Assembly: GCF_015482765.1 (NCBI RefSeq)
Contig: NZ_JADMLB010000017.1
Span: forward strand, 1 to 64,000
From: Halodesulfovibrio sp.
Lineage (GTDB): Bacteria > Desulfobacterota > Desulfovibrionia > Desulfovibrionales > Desulfovibrionaceae
DNA: 64,000 bases
Direction: 5' to 3'
The position numbers and the translations under genes were made by a program. Below are positions 1 to 8,143 of this stretch, one piece after another; position 1 is the first letter of the stretch, and each line of letters starts with the position of its first letter. The notes below the pieces were generated by a model. The model was not told the DNA's origin and ran no database searches. It worked only from the letters and a program-made list of their open reading frames with translations.

Positions 1-89
1 TCTTCGAATCCCAGCTGATCGAGTAATCCGCCGGAAATATCAAAGTGTTTTACAAGATTTTTGATTTTAAGAAGAGGTGTATTACTCAT
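1..89 (-). CDS. Peptide ABC transporter, second ATP-binding subunit (DppF/OppF type), 5' end only
   Basis: Only the first 29 codons are inside the window. The gene starts at 89 with ATG, preceded by GGAG about 5 nt upstream, and begins MSNTPLLKIKNLVKHFDI, the usual opening of an OppF/DppF-type ATPase (LLKIKNLVKHF). The preceding ATPase gene stops at 92-94, so the two are 2 nt apart and certainly co-transcribed. The family hydrolyses ATP at the inner membrane to drive import of peptides; its Walker motifs lie outside the window. The identity rests on the N-terminus plus the operon context. Confidence 0.8.
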   Translation of the reverse strand, partial: MSNTPLLKIKNLVKHFDISGGLLDQLGFE

Positions 90-91
90 GC

Positions 92-1051
92 CTACTCCAC
101 TACATGACAGGCAGCAAGGACGCCGGATTTTTTACGTTCGAGCTCCGGAACCACTTCAAAACAGATGTCTTTACAGTAGTCGCAACGGTTGTTGAATGCG
201 CAGCCTTTAGGAATGTTTGTAAGGCTTGGCATAGAGCCGCGAATCTGGTTGAGACGATCACCTTCGGCGCCGTCCGGTAATGCTGCGATAAGTCCCTGTG
301 TGTACGGGTGAGTAGGCGTAGCACAGACTGTGTCTGTTGAGCCGAGCTCCACAATACGACCAGCGTACATAACCGCGATTTTTTCTGTAACCTGAGATAC
401 TACCCCGAGATCGTGTGTAATGAGGATAAGCCCCATGTTGTCCTTCTCACAAAGTTCGAGAAGCAGATCCATGATCTCAGCCTGAATGGTAACATCCAGA
501 GCGGTGGTAGGTTCGTCAGCAATAATGAGTGCAGGATCTGTAAGCAGGGCAATTGCGATAACAATACGTTGACGCATGCCGCCTGAGAATTCGTGCGGGT
601 ATTGCTTGAGACGTTTTTCAGGTGACGGAATGTAAACTTTACGCAGTTTCTCAAGGGCAATTTTCTCAGCTTCTTTTTTGGACACTTTGCTGTGAGCAAG
701 CACAGTCTCAATCATCTGCTGACCAATGGTCAAAACAGGGTTGAGTGTCATCATCGGGTCCTGAAAGATCATGGAGATTCGATTGCCACGAATTGTGCGA
801 AGCTGTTTGTCAGTCATCTGAGCAAGATCCTGACCTTCAAACATTACAGAGCCGCTGGCAATAAAGCCCGGTTTTGAAATCTGGTTGATAATGGAGAAGC
901 CGGTTACGGATTTACCAGCACCGGATTCGCCTACGAGACCAAGGCGCTCGCCTTTATCAACAGAGAACGAAACATTATTTACAGCCGTAAGCGCGATGTC
1001 ACGCATACGGAACTGAACAACCATATTTTTTACATCTAAAAGGTGTTCCAT
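92..1051 (-). CDS. Peptide ABC transporter ATP-binding protein (DppD/OppD type)
   Basis: 319 residues, the normal length for a DppD/OppD ATPase. It shows Walker A GESGAGKS at residues 41-48, a Q-loop (IFQDPMMTLNP), the ABC signature FSGGMRQR, Walker B LIIADEPTTALD and the switch histidine in LITHDLGVV. The C-terminus carries the oligopeptide-transporter extension with four clustered cysteines (CAFNNRCDYCKDIC), a region that in some family members binds an Fe-S cluster. The ATG is preceded by AAGGA. It sits 6 nt after the permease gene in the order SBP-permease-permease-ATPase-ATPase. The substrate cannot be told from sequence: dipeptides, oligopeptides, nickel chelates and glutathione are all carried by this family. 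Confidence 0.92.
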   Translation of the reverse strand: MEHLLDVKNMVVQFRMRDIALTAVNNVSFSVDKGERLGLVGESGAGKSVTGFSIINQISKPGFIASGSVMFEGQDLAQMTDKQLRTIRGNRISMIFQDPMMTLNPVLTIGQQMIETVLAHSKVSKKEAEKIALEKLRKVYIPSPEKRLKQYPHEFSGGMRQRIVIAIALLTDPALIIADEPTTALDVTIQAEIMDLLLELCEKDNMGLILITHDLGVVSQVTEKIAVMYAGRIVELGSTDTVCATPTHPYTQGLIAALPDGAEGDRLNQIRGSMPSLTNIPKGCAFNNRCDYCKDICFEVVPELERKKSGVLAACHVVE

Positions 1052-1057
1052 TGTTCC

Positions 1058-1969
1058 TTAGTCCTTGTACAGTTTTGGATTCAGGAAGTCCCTGAGCCAG
1101 TCGCCGAGCAGGTTGATGGAGAGTACCAGTAATACGAGTACGAGACCCGGGAACAGGGTAATCCACCAGCTGCCACTCATGAAGTAGGCAAAGCCAGATT
1201 TAATGAGAGAGCCGAGTGAAGGCTGGTTAACAGGCATACCGAGCCCGAGGAAAGAAAGTGCAGCTTCACTCATAACAGCGTTAGCAACCTGAACTGTAGA
1301 AATAACGAGAACAGGAGTCAGGGTGTTTGGAAGAATATGACGGAACATAATACGCATTGGGCGAAGGCCGATAACGCGTGCAGCTTCAACATATTCTTTC
1401 TTCTTCTCTGCAAGTACGGAGGCGCGGACAGTACGTGCGTACTGCGGCCATTCAGAGAACCCGATAACAAAAATCAGGAATGGAACAGCAACATCTGCGT
1501 AGCGGGCAACGCCCAATGCAGCCTGAAGAATTGCGCCAAAGAAGATTGCAACCATGTAAGATGAGAAAGAGAGCTGAACATCAGCAACACGCATGAGGAA
1601 GGAGTCAATACGACCGCCTTTGTACCCTGCGGTTAAGCCGATGATAATTCCAAGAAAAGACTGCAACGCTACCGCACCAATGCCGATGAGCAGTGAAATA
1701 CGGGTACCATAAAGAATGGTAGACCAGATATCACGACCCTGAGCATCTGTACCGAGCCAGAATGAACTCATTCCTTCCGGAGTCCACATTGGTGGAGTTT
1801 CTGCGTCCATGAGGTCAATCACTGAACCGTCGTACGGGTTCTGTGTTGCGAGGAACGGTGCAAAAATCGCCATTGCAAGCAGAATGAGTAAAATGATGAA
1901 ACTACCGACAGCAACTGGGTCGCGACGGAAGCTATACCAAAAGTATGAATCCTTAAATTTCTGCCACAT
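1058..1969 (-). CDS. Peptide ABC transporter permease (DppC type)
   Basis: 303 residues with the N-terminal OppC_N segment, an extended periplasmic loop (residues about 40-95) and about six membrane helices. The ATPase-docking EAA loop is visible as EAARVIGLRPMRIMFRHILPN. It pairs with the DppB-type permease just upstream (3 nt gap) to form the membrane channel. A strong ribosome site, GGGAGGAAG, precedes the ATG at 1969. Family assignment is secure; substrate is unknown. Confidence 0.92.
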   Translation of the reverse strand: MWQKFKDSYFWYSFRRDPVAVGSFIILLILLAMAIFAPFLATQNPYDGSVIDLMDAETPPMWTPEGMSSFWLGTDAQGRDIWSTILYGTRISLLIGIGAVALQSFLGIIIGLTAGYKGGRIDSFLMRVADVQLSFSSYMVAIFFGAILQAALGVARYADVAVPFLIFVIGFSEWPQYARTVRASVLAEKKKEYVEAARVIGLRPMRIMFRHILPNTLTPVLVISTVQVANAVMSEAALSFLGLGMPVNQPSLGSLIKSGFAYFMSGSWWITLFPGLVLVLLVLSINLLGDWLRDFLNPKLYKD

Positions 1970-1972
1970 GGG

Positions 1973-2950
1973 TTACTTCCTCCCCGAAACACGGACCATT
2001 GGGTTAACCAGCCCGTAAATAACATCCACTACGGTGTTCACAATTACGAAAAGAACACCAACGAAAACAAGGTAGGCAACAAGCAGTGAGGTGTCTGAAC
2101 GTTCGACAGCTTCAATGAACATGAAACCCATACCCTGCCACTGGAATACTGTTTCAGTGAGGATTGTGTACGCAATCATAATACCGAGCTGTACGCCACC
2201 CACGGTAATAACCGGAAGAAGGGTGTTTTTAAATGCATGCACCATAAGAACACGGGTCGGATTAAGACCTTTGGCGTGTGCAAATTTTACGTACTCTGTT
2301 TGAAGAACTTCAACCATCTCAGCTCTGATGAGGCGGATGAAGAGTGGAAGCATAATTGAGGACAGCGCGATAGATGGAAGGATCATATGTCTGAAAGCCT
2401 TCCAGCTTAAGAAGTTACTTTCCCATCCCGGGAATAACTCTGCTGTAGGACCGCGGCCATAGGACGGCAGCCAGTGCAGTTCAACTGCGAAAACATAAAT
2501 GAGCAGCAGTGCGGTGAGAAAAACAGGAATAGATACCCCTACAATACTGGCTCCCATGAAAAGTCTGGAAAGCCAAGAACGGGGATTAACTGCTGCGTAA
2601 ATACCAATAGGTACAGAAAGCACAATGATGATCAGGGCACTTGCGATAACAAGTTCCAAGGTTGCAGGAGCTTTCTTTAAAATTACTTCAGTAGCTGGCT
2701 TGCGGTAGAAGAATGAACGACCAAGATCGCCGTGCATTGCATTTTTTACAAACCGTACCCACTGAACCACGACAGGGTCGTTTAGGCCTAGCTGGTCGCG
2801 GTACGCTTCACGCTCTGCAGCGGAAACGTTAATTCCGACCATCTCACGAACCGGATCACCGAACGAATATTTAATACCGAACCCGATGATGGATATGACA
2901 AACATGACGATTAACGCCTGCGTCACTCTTCGAACAATAAAAGCAAACAT
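1973..2950 (-). CDS. Peptide ABC transporter permease (DppB type)
   Basis: 325 residues: an N-terminal membrane helix (MFAFIVRRVTQALIVMFVIS), a periplasmic domain to about residue 95, then five further helices with the EAA-type loop (KFAHAKGLNPTRVLMVHAFKN). It is the first permease gene after the substrate-binding protein, separated from it by 179 nt that contain a GC-rich hairpin. No purine-rich ribosome site is visible before the ATG; the upstream bases are C-rich (AACCCCCAACACCCC). Translation may therefore be weak, which would help keep permease levels below those of the binding protein. The start matches the family's usual N-terminus. Confidence 0.9.
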   Translation of the reverse strand: MFAFIVRRVTQALIVMFVISIIGFGIKYSFGDPVREMVGINVSAAEREAYRDQLGLNDPVVVQWVRFVKNAMHGDLGRSFFYRKPATEVILKKAPATLELVIASALIIIVLSVPIGIYAAVNPRSWLSRLFMGASIVGVSIPVFLTALLLIYVFAVELHWLPSYGRGPTAELFPGWESNFLSWKAFRHMILPSIALSSIMLPLFIRLIRAEMVEVLQTEYVKFAHAKGLNPTRVLMVHAFKNTLLPVITVGGVQLGIMIAYTILTETVFQWQGMGFMFIEAVERSDTSLLVAYLVFVGVLFVIVNTVVDVIYGLVNPMVRVSGRK

Positions 2951-3129
2951 ATGGGGTGTTGGGGGTTAAAGGTTACTTCAAATTCCCAGTCTTATAAAAC
3001 CGAAGAGAACCGGCGCTATGGTCGGTTCATGTGGCCTCCGTGCTGTGAAACGGAGAACTGAGCAGGACAGGCATCGGCCTGTTTGCATCCATCATTAAAT
3101 CGGGGCGGCTAAGCCGCCCCGACCAAATG
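2951..3129 (-). terminator. Intercistronic hairpin between the binding-protein gene and the permease genes
   Basis: TCGGGGCGG at 3100-3108 pairs with CCGCCCCGA at 3114-3122 around a 5-nt loop. It stands just after the stop codon of the substrate-binding protein gene (minus strand) and is followed only by a short TTTAAT. This is typical of a partial terminator or mRNA-stabilising hairpin that raises the ratio of binding protein to membrane subunits. Confidence 0.6.
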
Positions 3130-4680
3130 CTATTTCATTACGAGATCGCCGAAGTAAGGGTAGTTCATTACGTTTACTACCTTACGTGCGTTTTCAAGGT
3201 TTTTACCACTTGCCCAGGAAAGGTCCTGCCAGTGAAGTGGTACAAACGCAGCGTCTGCGTTGAGGATGCGCTCGATTTCCTGAAGCTGCTCATGACGTTT
3301 GTCGAGATCAGTTTCGGAGTTAGCAAGAGCTACGAGTTCATCAACTTTAGGGTTGCAGTATTCACCGGAGTTGTACTGGCCTGCACCTGTTTCTTTGTTA
3401 GGGCAAACTGCAAGGTATTCGGTGAAGTTAGCGGAGTCTTCAGTATCAGAGTGCCAACCGATCATCTGGATGTCAGCAGCGCGTGCGTCGAACTGATCCC
3501 AGTACTGTGCTTTAGGCATAGTTTTGAGGTTAACTTTGATCCCGATGCGAGCCATCATGGAAACGAAAGCCTGAGCAATCTGCTCGTCTTTTACGTAACG
3601 GTTGTTAGGAGCAATCATAGTTGCTTCAAAACCGTTAGGGTAGCCAGCTTCTGCCATGAGAGCTTTCGCTTTTTTGAGGTCGTAGCGAGGTTTGAGATCT
3701 GCTACGTAGCCCTGGTAGCCTTTAGGGCTCTGCTGAGCTGCTGCAGTACCACGGCCTTTAAGAATTTTTTTAACGATACCAGCGTTGTTGGTAGCGTAAA
3801 CGATAGCTTCGCGAACTTTAGGGTTTGCAAGAGCTTTGTTACGTTTCTGGTTCAGCTGGAACATGATTACGCGGGTACCAGGCATGGTGATGAGGTCTAC
3901 GTTGTCAGCAGAATCAAGACGGTCGTAGTCCTGTGGAGGTACTGGCATGATGAAATCTACGTCGCCGGAAAGGATAGAAGCAACACGGGTAGCTTCGTTC
4001 TTAATAGGACGCATGTCGATTTCTTCTACGTTACCGCGGGAGCCCCAGTAGTTAGGGTTCGCTTTGAAGATCATTTTAACGCCCTGTTCACGTTCTGCAA
4101 CAGTGAAAGGACCAGTACCGGATGCGTGAGTGTTAGCAAAAGCAGGACCGGTTTTACCGATTACGCCTTTATCCTGACCAGTTTCATCTTTACCAGTGTA
4201 GAACTTGGAGTCCATTGGGAAGAGGTAAGTAGCCATGTTGATAAGGAGTGGGTAAGGAACTTTAGTTTTGAGGTCTACAGTGTAGTCATCCACAACAACT
4301 GCAGGTTCAAAAACTTCGTAAAGACCTTTAAAGTCAATAGACTTTTTGAGACGGTCAAGAGTCCATGCTACGTCTTTAGCAGTGAATTCGTTACCGGAGT
4401 GGAATTTAACACCTTTGCGAAGGTAAAAACGCATGGTTTTGTCATCAATGCGTTCCCATTTAGTTGCAAGGCGAGGGTCAAAGCCCATTTCCTGGTTCCA
4501 GCGTACGAGTGGATCAAATACTAAGTGAGAGTACTGAAGCATGCCACCGGAAAGCTGTACATGCGGGTCAAGAGATACAGGGTCAGCATCAACAGCTAAG
4601 CGCAATGTCTTAGCGGAAGCTGGAGCTGCAGCAAATGCTAAAACAGCAGCAAGAGCAAGTACTGTTAACAAACGTTTCAT
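3130..4680 (-). CDS. Peptide ABC transporter substrate-binding protein (SBP family 5, DppA type)
   Basis: 516 residues with a clear signal peptide (MKRLLTVLALAAVLAFAAAPASA, cleavage near residue 23). The mature part begins KTLRLAVDADPVSLDPH, the family-5 binding-protein opening, and contains the family signature region GTGPFTVAEREQGVKM and DVAWTLDRLK. There is no lipobox cysteine, so it should be a free periplasmic protein. A good ribosome site (TTTGGAGG) precedes the ATG. It is the first gene of the five-gene transporter operon, with about 1.1 kb of non-coding DNA upstream. The ligand is unknown. Confidence 0.92.
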   Translation of the reverse strand: MKRLLTVLALAAVLAFAAAPASAKTLRLAVDADPVSLDPHVQLSGGMLQYSHLVFDPLVRWNQEMGFDPRLATKWERIDDKTMRFYLRKGVKFHSGNEFTAKDVAWTLDRLKKSIDFKGLYEVFEPAVVVDDYTVDLKTKVPYPLLINMATYLFPMDSKFYTGKDETGQDKGVIGKTGPAFANTHASGTGPFTVAEREQGVKMIFKANPNYWGSRGNVEEIDMRPIKNEATRVASILSGDVDFIMPVPPQDYDRLDSADNVDLITMPGTRVIMFQLNQKRNKALANPKVREAIVYATNNAGIVKKILKGRGTAAAQQSPKGYQGYVADLKPRYDLKKAKALMAEAGYPNGFEATMIAPNNRYVKDEQIAQAFVSMMARIGIKVNLKTMPKAQYWDQFDARAADIQMIGWHSDTEDSANFTEYLAVCPNKETGAGQYNSGEYCNPKVDELVALANSETDLDKRHEQLQEIERILNADAAFVPLHWQDLSWASGKNLENARKVVNVMNYPYFGDLVMK

Positions 4681-5765
4681 CCGAAAACCTCCAAACTAGA
4701 AATACTTCTAACAACCTAAAACAAATAGAGACCACAAAATTGTTTAAAGGGTGCAATCTCATACAAGACAGTTCTTTAAACAACATATAAAGCTCGAAAT
4801 AAAAACCTGTCAGACCTTTTTAAGTCAAGCTTTTTTGCGATAGGAGAACCTATTGCCGCTAATGGCGCGGGTTTGCTGGCGTGGTTCTTTGAGCAAACAC
4901 GCAAAATCAGGGCATTATGGTTTATTCTGTAAAAACAACAGGTAAGCGTTGTTTGGAAAAACTTATTCAAAAATGTTAAAAAAGCGTGCTGTTTTTTCTG
5001 AAGGCAAAGAGTAGCCGCTCAGTATATATGATGGCGTACTGTAAACATTTAATTTTCAATAATTGCCATTTACGTAAACAGTTATGAAAAACAAATGAGT
5101 AAAGAGCAGGAAACTATCTGCCGTGCGGATTTTAGTACAACAGATACCGGGAAATAACAACTTTTCTATACATTTTGCGCCATCACACTGTGATGAATGT
5201 AAAATATCGAATGAGTCACACTGTTATTTTTGAATGTTGCACGGCGAAGTGAAGGCTTACATTGTTTACGTGATCAATTACACGTTGTTTTCAAATTCTC
5301 TGTAACAGTGAAAAGTGCGCAAAAAAGAAAAAATAATTGAAAAAATATAAGTGAAATTCAGTAGATGTTGACTGTTTCACTAGAAAATACCGTTCATGCA
5401 CAAAAGTGCAGAACTTTTATTTTGATCGGGTAAAAAGACCCACTTTGCAAAAATATACAATTCTGTCAGTTGAAATTGTCTTTTTACGCTTTTGCAGAAA
5501 AAAATTGGATGAAGAATGCAGTTTTTTGTATTTTTCAGAGAGTCCGAATGACCGTTTTTATTGTTTCTGAGATCGCACAAGCGATGTTGGGTGATTGTTT
5601 GTTTGTAAAAAAGAGCGGATTTTTGAAATTTGTGTAAGAGCGTTTCTTCCGATTTAGTGGGATTGATTGTCTTGCGGCTTTGGGCGATCAACTGTATCAC
5701 TCAATCATATTAAAGAACGAAATGCTCATGGGCGTACAAATACCCTTTGAGCAGGGAGAATATAT
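4681..5765. other. Long A+T-rich intergenic region; palindrome and direct repeat near 5181-5224
   Basis: This 1085-nt stretch separates the leftward transporter operon from the rightward nitroreductase gene and must hold both promoters. No reading frame in it has a plausible product or ribosome site. The only marked structure is the perfect palindrome CATCACACTGTGATG at 5181-5195 and a second copy of its TCACACTGT half at 5216-5224, exactly 33 bp away. This could be a regulator site; I cannot name the regulator. Confidence 0.5.
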
Positions 5766-6368
5766 ATGCAGTTTCCTGAACCAAGTATGGAAGGACCAAT
5801 TTCCGTTGAAACCGCACTTGCAAACCGACGTAGTGTGCGTGAGTTTGCTGACGAGGCTTTAACCCCTGATTCACTCGGGCAGATCCTTTGGGCTACCTAT
5901 GGTATAAGCGAAGAAGGACCATGGAACCGACGTACTGTTCCATCTCCTGCTGCGATGTATCCAATGGAATTGTATGTTGTTGCCGGAGATGTTGAAGGCC
6001 TTGAGCCGGGAGTTTACCGGTACGATGCGCTCAGTCATTCTCTTGAAGATGTGGAAGAAGGCGATCTTCGTGAAGAAGTTGCTGAAGTGTGTATTGAGCA
6101 GGATTGGATGGCAAAGGCTCCGGCAATTTTGGTTATTACTGCTGCCTTTGACCGTATTTCTCAGAAATTTGGTGAGCGTGGCGTTGCATATACGTTTTTT
6201 GAAGCTGGCCACATGGCTCAGAACTGTTATCTTCAGGCAGAAGCGCTTGGTCTTGGTGTAACTGAGGTCGGTGCCTTTAAAGAAGAACATTTAATGGATT
6301 TGCTTGAGCTTCCGCCAGAGCATAATCCGATGTTGGTTCTTCCGTTGGGCTGGAAAGATTACGAGTAA
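5766..6368 (+). CDS. Nitroreductase-fold (SagB-type) FMN oxidoreductase
   Basis: 200 residues. The N-terminus has the nitroreductase signature for FMN binding (ALANRRSVREF, residues about 17-27), followed by LGQILWATYGI, the SagB-like SPAAMYPMELYVV, and a C-terminal AGHMAQNCYLQAEALGLG that shapes the dimer interface. This subgroup, related to thiopeptide and bacteriocin dehydrogenases, is common as a stand-alone protein in anaerobes, where its substrate is unknown. GGGAG stands 9 nt before the ATG. It is monocistronic, with a hairpin downstream at 6461-6494. Precise function cannot be assigned. Confidence 0.85.
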   Translation: MQFPEPSMEGPISVETALANRRSVREFADEALTPDSLGQILWATYGISEEGPWNRRTVPSPAAMYPMELYVVAGDVEGLEPGVYRYDALSHSLEDVEEGDLREEVAEVCIEQDWMAKAPAILVITAAFDRISQKFGERGVAYTFFEAGHMAQNCYLQAEALGLGVTEVGAFKEEHLMDLLELPPEHNPMLVLPLGWKDYE

Positions 6369-6460
6369 TTTTCGCGTAACTGTATGTTCAGGTTGTTGGT
6401 GTATGCCGTTCTGAATACAGTTGTGGAAGCCTTTTTTAATGCATTTATTGAGTTAAGAAA

Positions 6461-6494
6461 AATGGCTACCTCCACTTGTCATGAGGTAGCCATT
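6461..6494. terminator. Bidirectional terminator
   Basis: AATGGCTACCTC (6461-6472) pairs perfectly with GAGGTAGCCATT (6483-6494) around a 10-nt loop; T-rich tracts lie on both sides. It serves the nitroreductase gene and the convergent methyltransferase gene. Confidence 0.75.
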
Positions 6495-6564
6495 TACTAT
6501 TTCTTAACTGTTGCTGAAGTAGACGTTCTATCTATTCAGCATGTATATGAAAAATTGGAAGAGG

Positions 6565-7824
6565 TTATTTTTCGCTCCAAAGCACGCGGTTTCCTTTTAC
6601 TTTAAGGCGACCGAGGCGGAGACCTTTGAAGTACAGACCTGTTTCTTTGCCTTTTACTTTTACTTGCATAGACTGACCGGTAAGTAATCGTTCGATAGGC
6701 TCGGTTTCTTCAAGGTTAATGCCGTTACCTTCTTGGTATTCTGGCATTAATGCTCGCAAACGCGGGGATGGTCTGACTTCGCCGCGCGCCATTTTTCCGA
6801 TAGGGAAGCCTCTCCACCGGAAGGTTTCCGGAAAGTTGTCGAGTGCATACTGTGGCAGAAATAGAGCATTTTCGCGGACGTGAGCCAACTCACCTTCTGG
6901 AAGTAAGTTTTCATCTACTCCAGGCATGCTAAGAGCAAGGCGCGGCATAATGTCTGCTTTTAATCCGGCTTCGAACTCTTCCGGTGCTTCAGCGTCTTCC
7001 GGTTTTGTAAAGGCGGCAATGTAAAAGCCTTGTGCTCCGGATTTTTCCGGATCGACACGAAGAGTGCCTTCGCACCCCTCAAGGTACGGAGCCTCAAAGG
7101 TAAAACCTTCCGGTGGAGTAATCTGCTGGAGTTTGAAGCCTACTTCTTCTGTTGCAAAGCGGACTTGTTCTTCGTTTTCCTGCACATTGGTTGTGCAGGT
7201 TGAAAAGACAACTTTGCCGCCCGGAGCAAGAAGACGGAATGCTTCCTGAAGCAGTTTACGCTGGATGCCGATTAACGGTTTAACCTTATCCCCTTGCCAA
7301 AGCTTGAGAACATTTGGGTTTCGCTCTACAGTTCCCCAACCGCTACATGGCGGGTCGAGCTGGATTTTTTGCCAGCCGCCAGACGGCAGCGGGAGATTTT
7401 CACCCGGGTATGAGCAGGTAGCGGTGTGCAGCAGGTTCATTGTAAAGAGGTTTTGACGCAGTGTTGCCAGACGGTTTCTGCTAGGCTCATTACCCATAAC
7501 GAAACCGGATGGACCTACAAGCTGTGCGAGGAAACCAGTTTTGCTTCCCGGACTTGCACACATATCGAGTACGGCATCACCAGCTTCAGGATTCAATACT
7601 ACCGGCGGCAGCATGGAAGATCTGTCCTGAATGTAAATGAGACCGAAAAATGCTGCGAGGCTGGAGCCAAGCGGTTTTGGTTCGTGTGTAATGCGTCGGG
7701 ACCATTCAGAAAATGGTTCTGGTTCAAAGTCGTAGCCTTGCGCGCGCAAAAGCTCTTCAACGAGTGGTCGTTCTTCAGGGGTACATACAAGCCTGAAAGA
7801 ACGGGATGAGGTTGTTACAGTCAC
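6565..7824 (-). CDS. rsmF: RNA cytosine-C5 methyltransferase of the NOL1/NOP2/Sun family (RsmF-like)
   Basis: 419 residues, close to RsmF/YebU in layout. It has SAM-binding motif I (LDMCASPGSKT), motif IV with a cysteine (DPPCSGWGT, about residue 169) and the catalytic motif VI (STCTTNVQENE, about residue 219). The C-terminal part (from about 290) resembles the RsmF extension with a PUA-like end. These enzymes methylate cytosine in rRNA or tRNA; E. coli RsmF acts on 16S C1407. The target here is inferred only from family. The start is GTG at 7824 with AGGAG 5 nt upstream. It is transcribed alone on the minus strand. Confidence 0.88.
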   Translation of the reverse strand: MTVTTSSRSFRLVCTPEERPLVEELLRAQGYDFEPEPFSEWSRRITHEPKPLGSSLAAFFGLIYIQDRSSMLPPVVLNPEAGDAVLDMCASPGSKTGFLAQLVGPSGFVMGNEPSRNRLATLRQNLFTMNLLHTATCSYPGENLPLPSGGWQKIQLDPPCSGWGTVERNPNVLKLWQGDKVKPLIGIQRKLLQEAFRLLAPGGKVVFSTCTTNVQENEEQVRFATEEVGFKLQQITPPEGFTFEAPYLEGCEGTLRVDPEKSGAQGFYIAAFTKPEDAEAPEEFEAGLKADIMPRLALSMPGVDENLLPEGELAHVRENALFLPQYALDNFPETFRWRGFPIGKMARGEVRPSPRLRALMPEYQEGNGINLEETEPIERLLTGQSMQVKVKGKETGLYFKGLRLGRLKVKGNRVLWSEK

Positions 7825-8143
7825 AAAGTCTCCTGCTCAATCCAATTTATTTTAGAATTCTGCTTGCCGCTGTACCTTATGGTTGCTTCATCGATCAAGT
7901 GATATTATGGATGGGATGCTGACTGGGCGAAATGAGATTTTTTTTGTTAAATGATTTACAAAATTTCATACAAAAAAAGTTAGATACAGCCATTGTTGTT
8001 TAATTCTTAATACTTCAATGGCCTTTCGGGAAAGCTGTTTTGAATACGCTGTTCGGTATGTTTTTATGAGTTTTCCCTTGTAACCTTGCGACTAAGCTGG
8101 ATAAATACGCTGTCCGGCAAGTACTTTTTTTTAAGGAGATCGT
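7825..8143. other. Intergenic region with divergent promoters
   Basis: 319 nt, A+T-rich, between the leftward methyltransferase and the rightward FG-GAP gene. I see no ORF, tRNA or riboswitch-like structure, and no promoter I can place with confidence. Confidence 0.4.

Noticed and set aside
3127-4524. 465-codon plus-strand frame opposite the binding-protein gene
   Set aside because: It lies fully antisense to a gene with a clear signal peptide and family match; its product is Val/Phe/Cys-rich and resembles no family.
4862-4880. TGGCGC...TTGC, resembling a sigma-54 promoter
   Set aside because: GG and GC are 9 rather than 10 nt apart, and sigma-54 promoters need the exact spacing.
5380-5700. 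106-codon minus-strand frame in the long intergenic region
   Set aside because: No ribosome site, and the composition follows the A+T-rich background.
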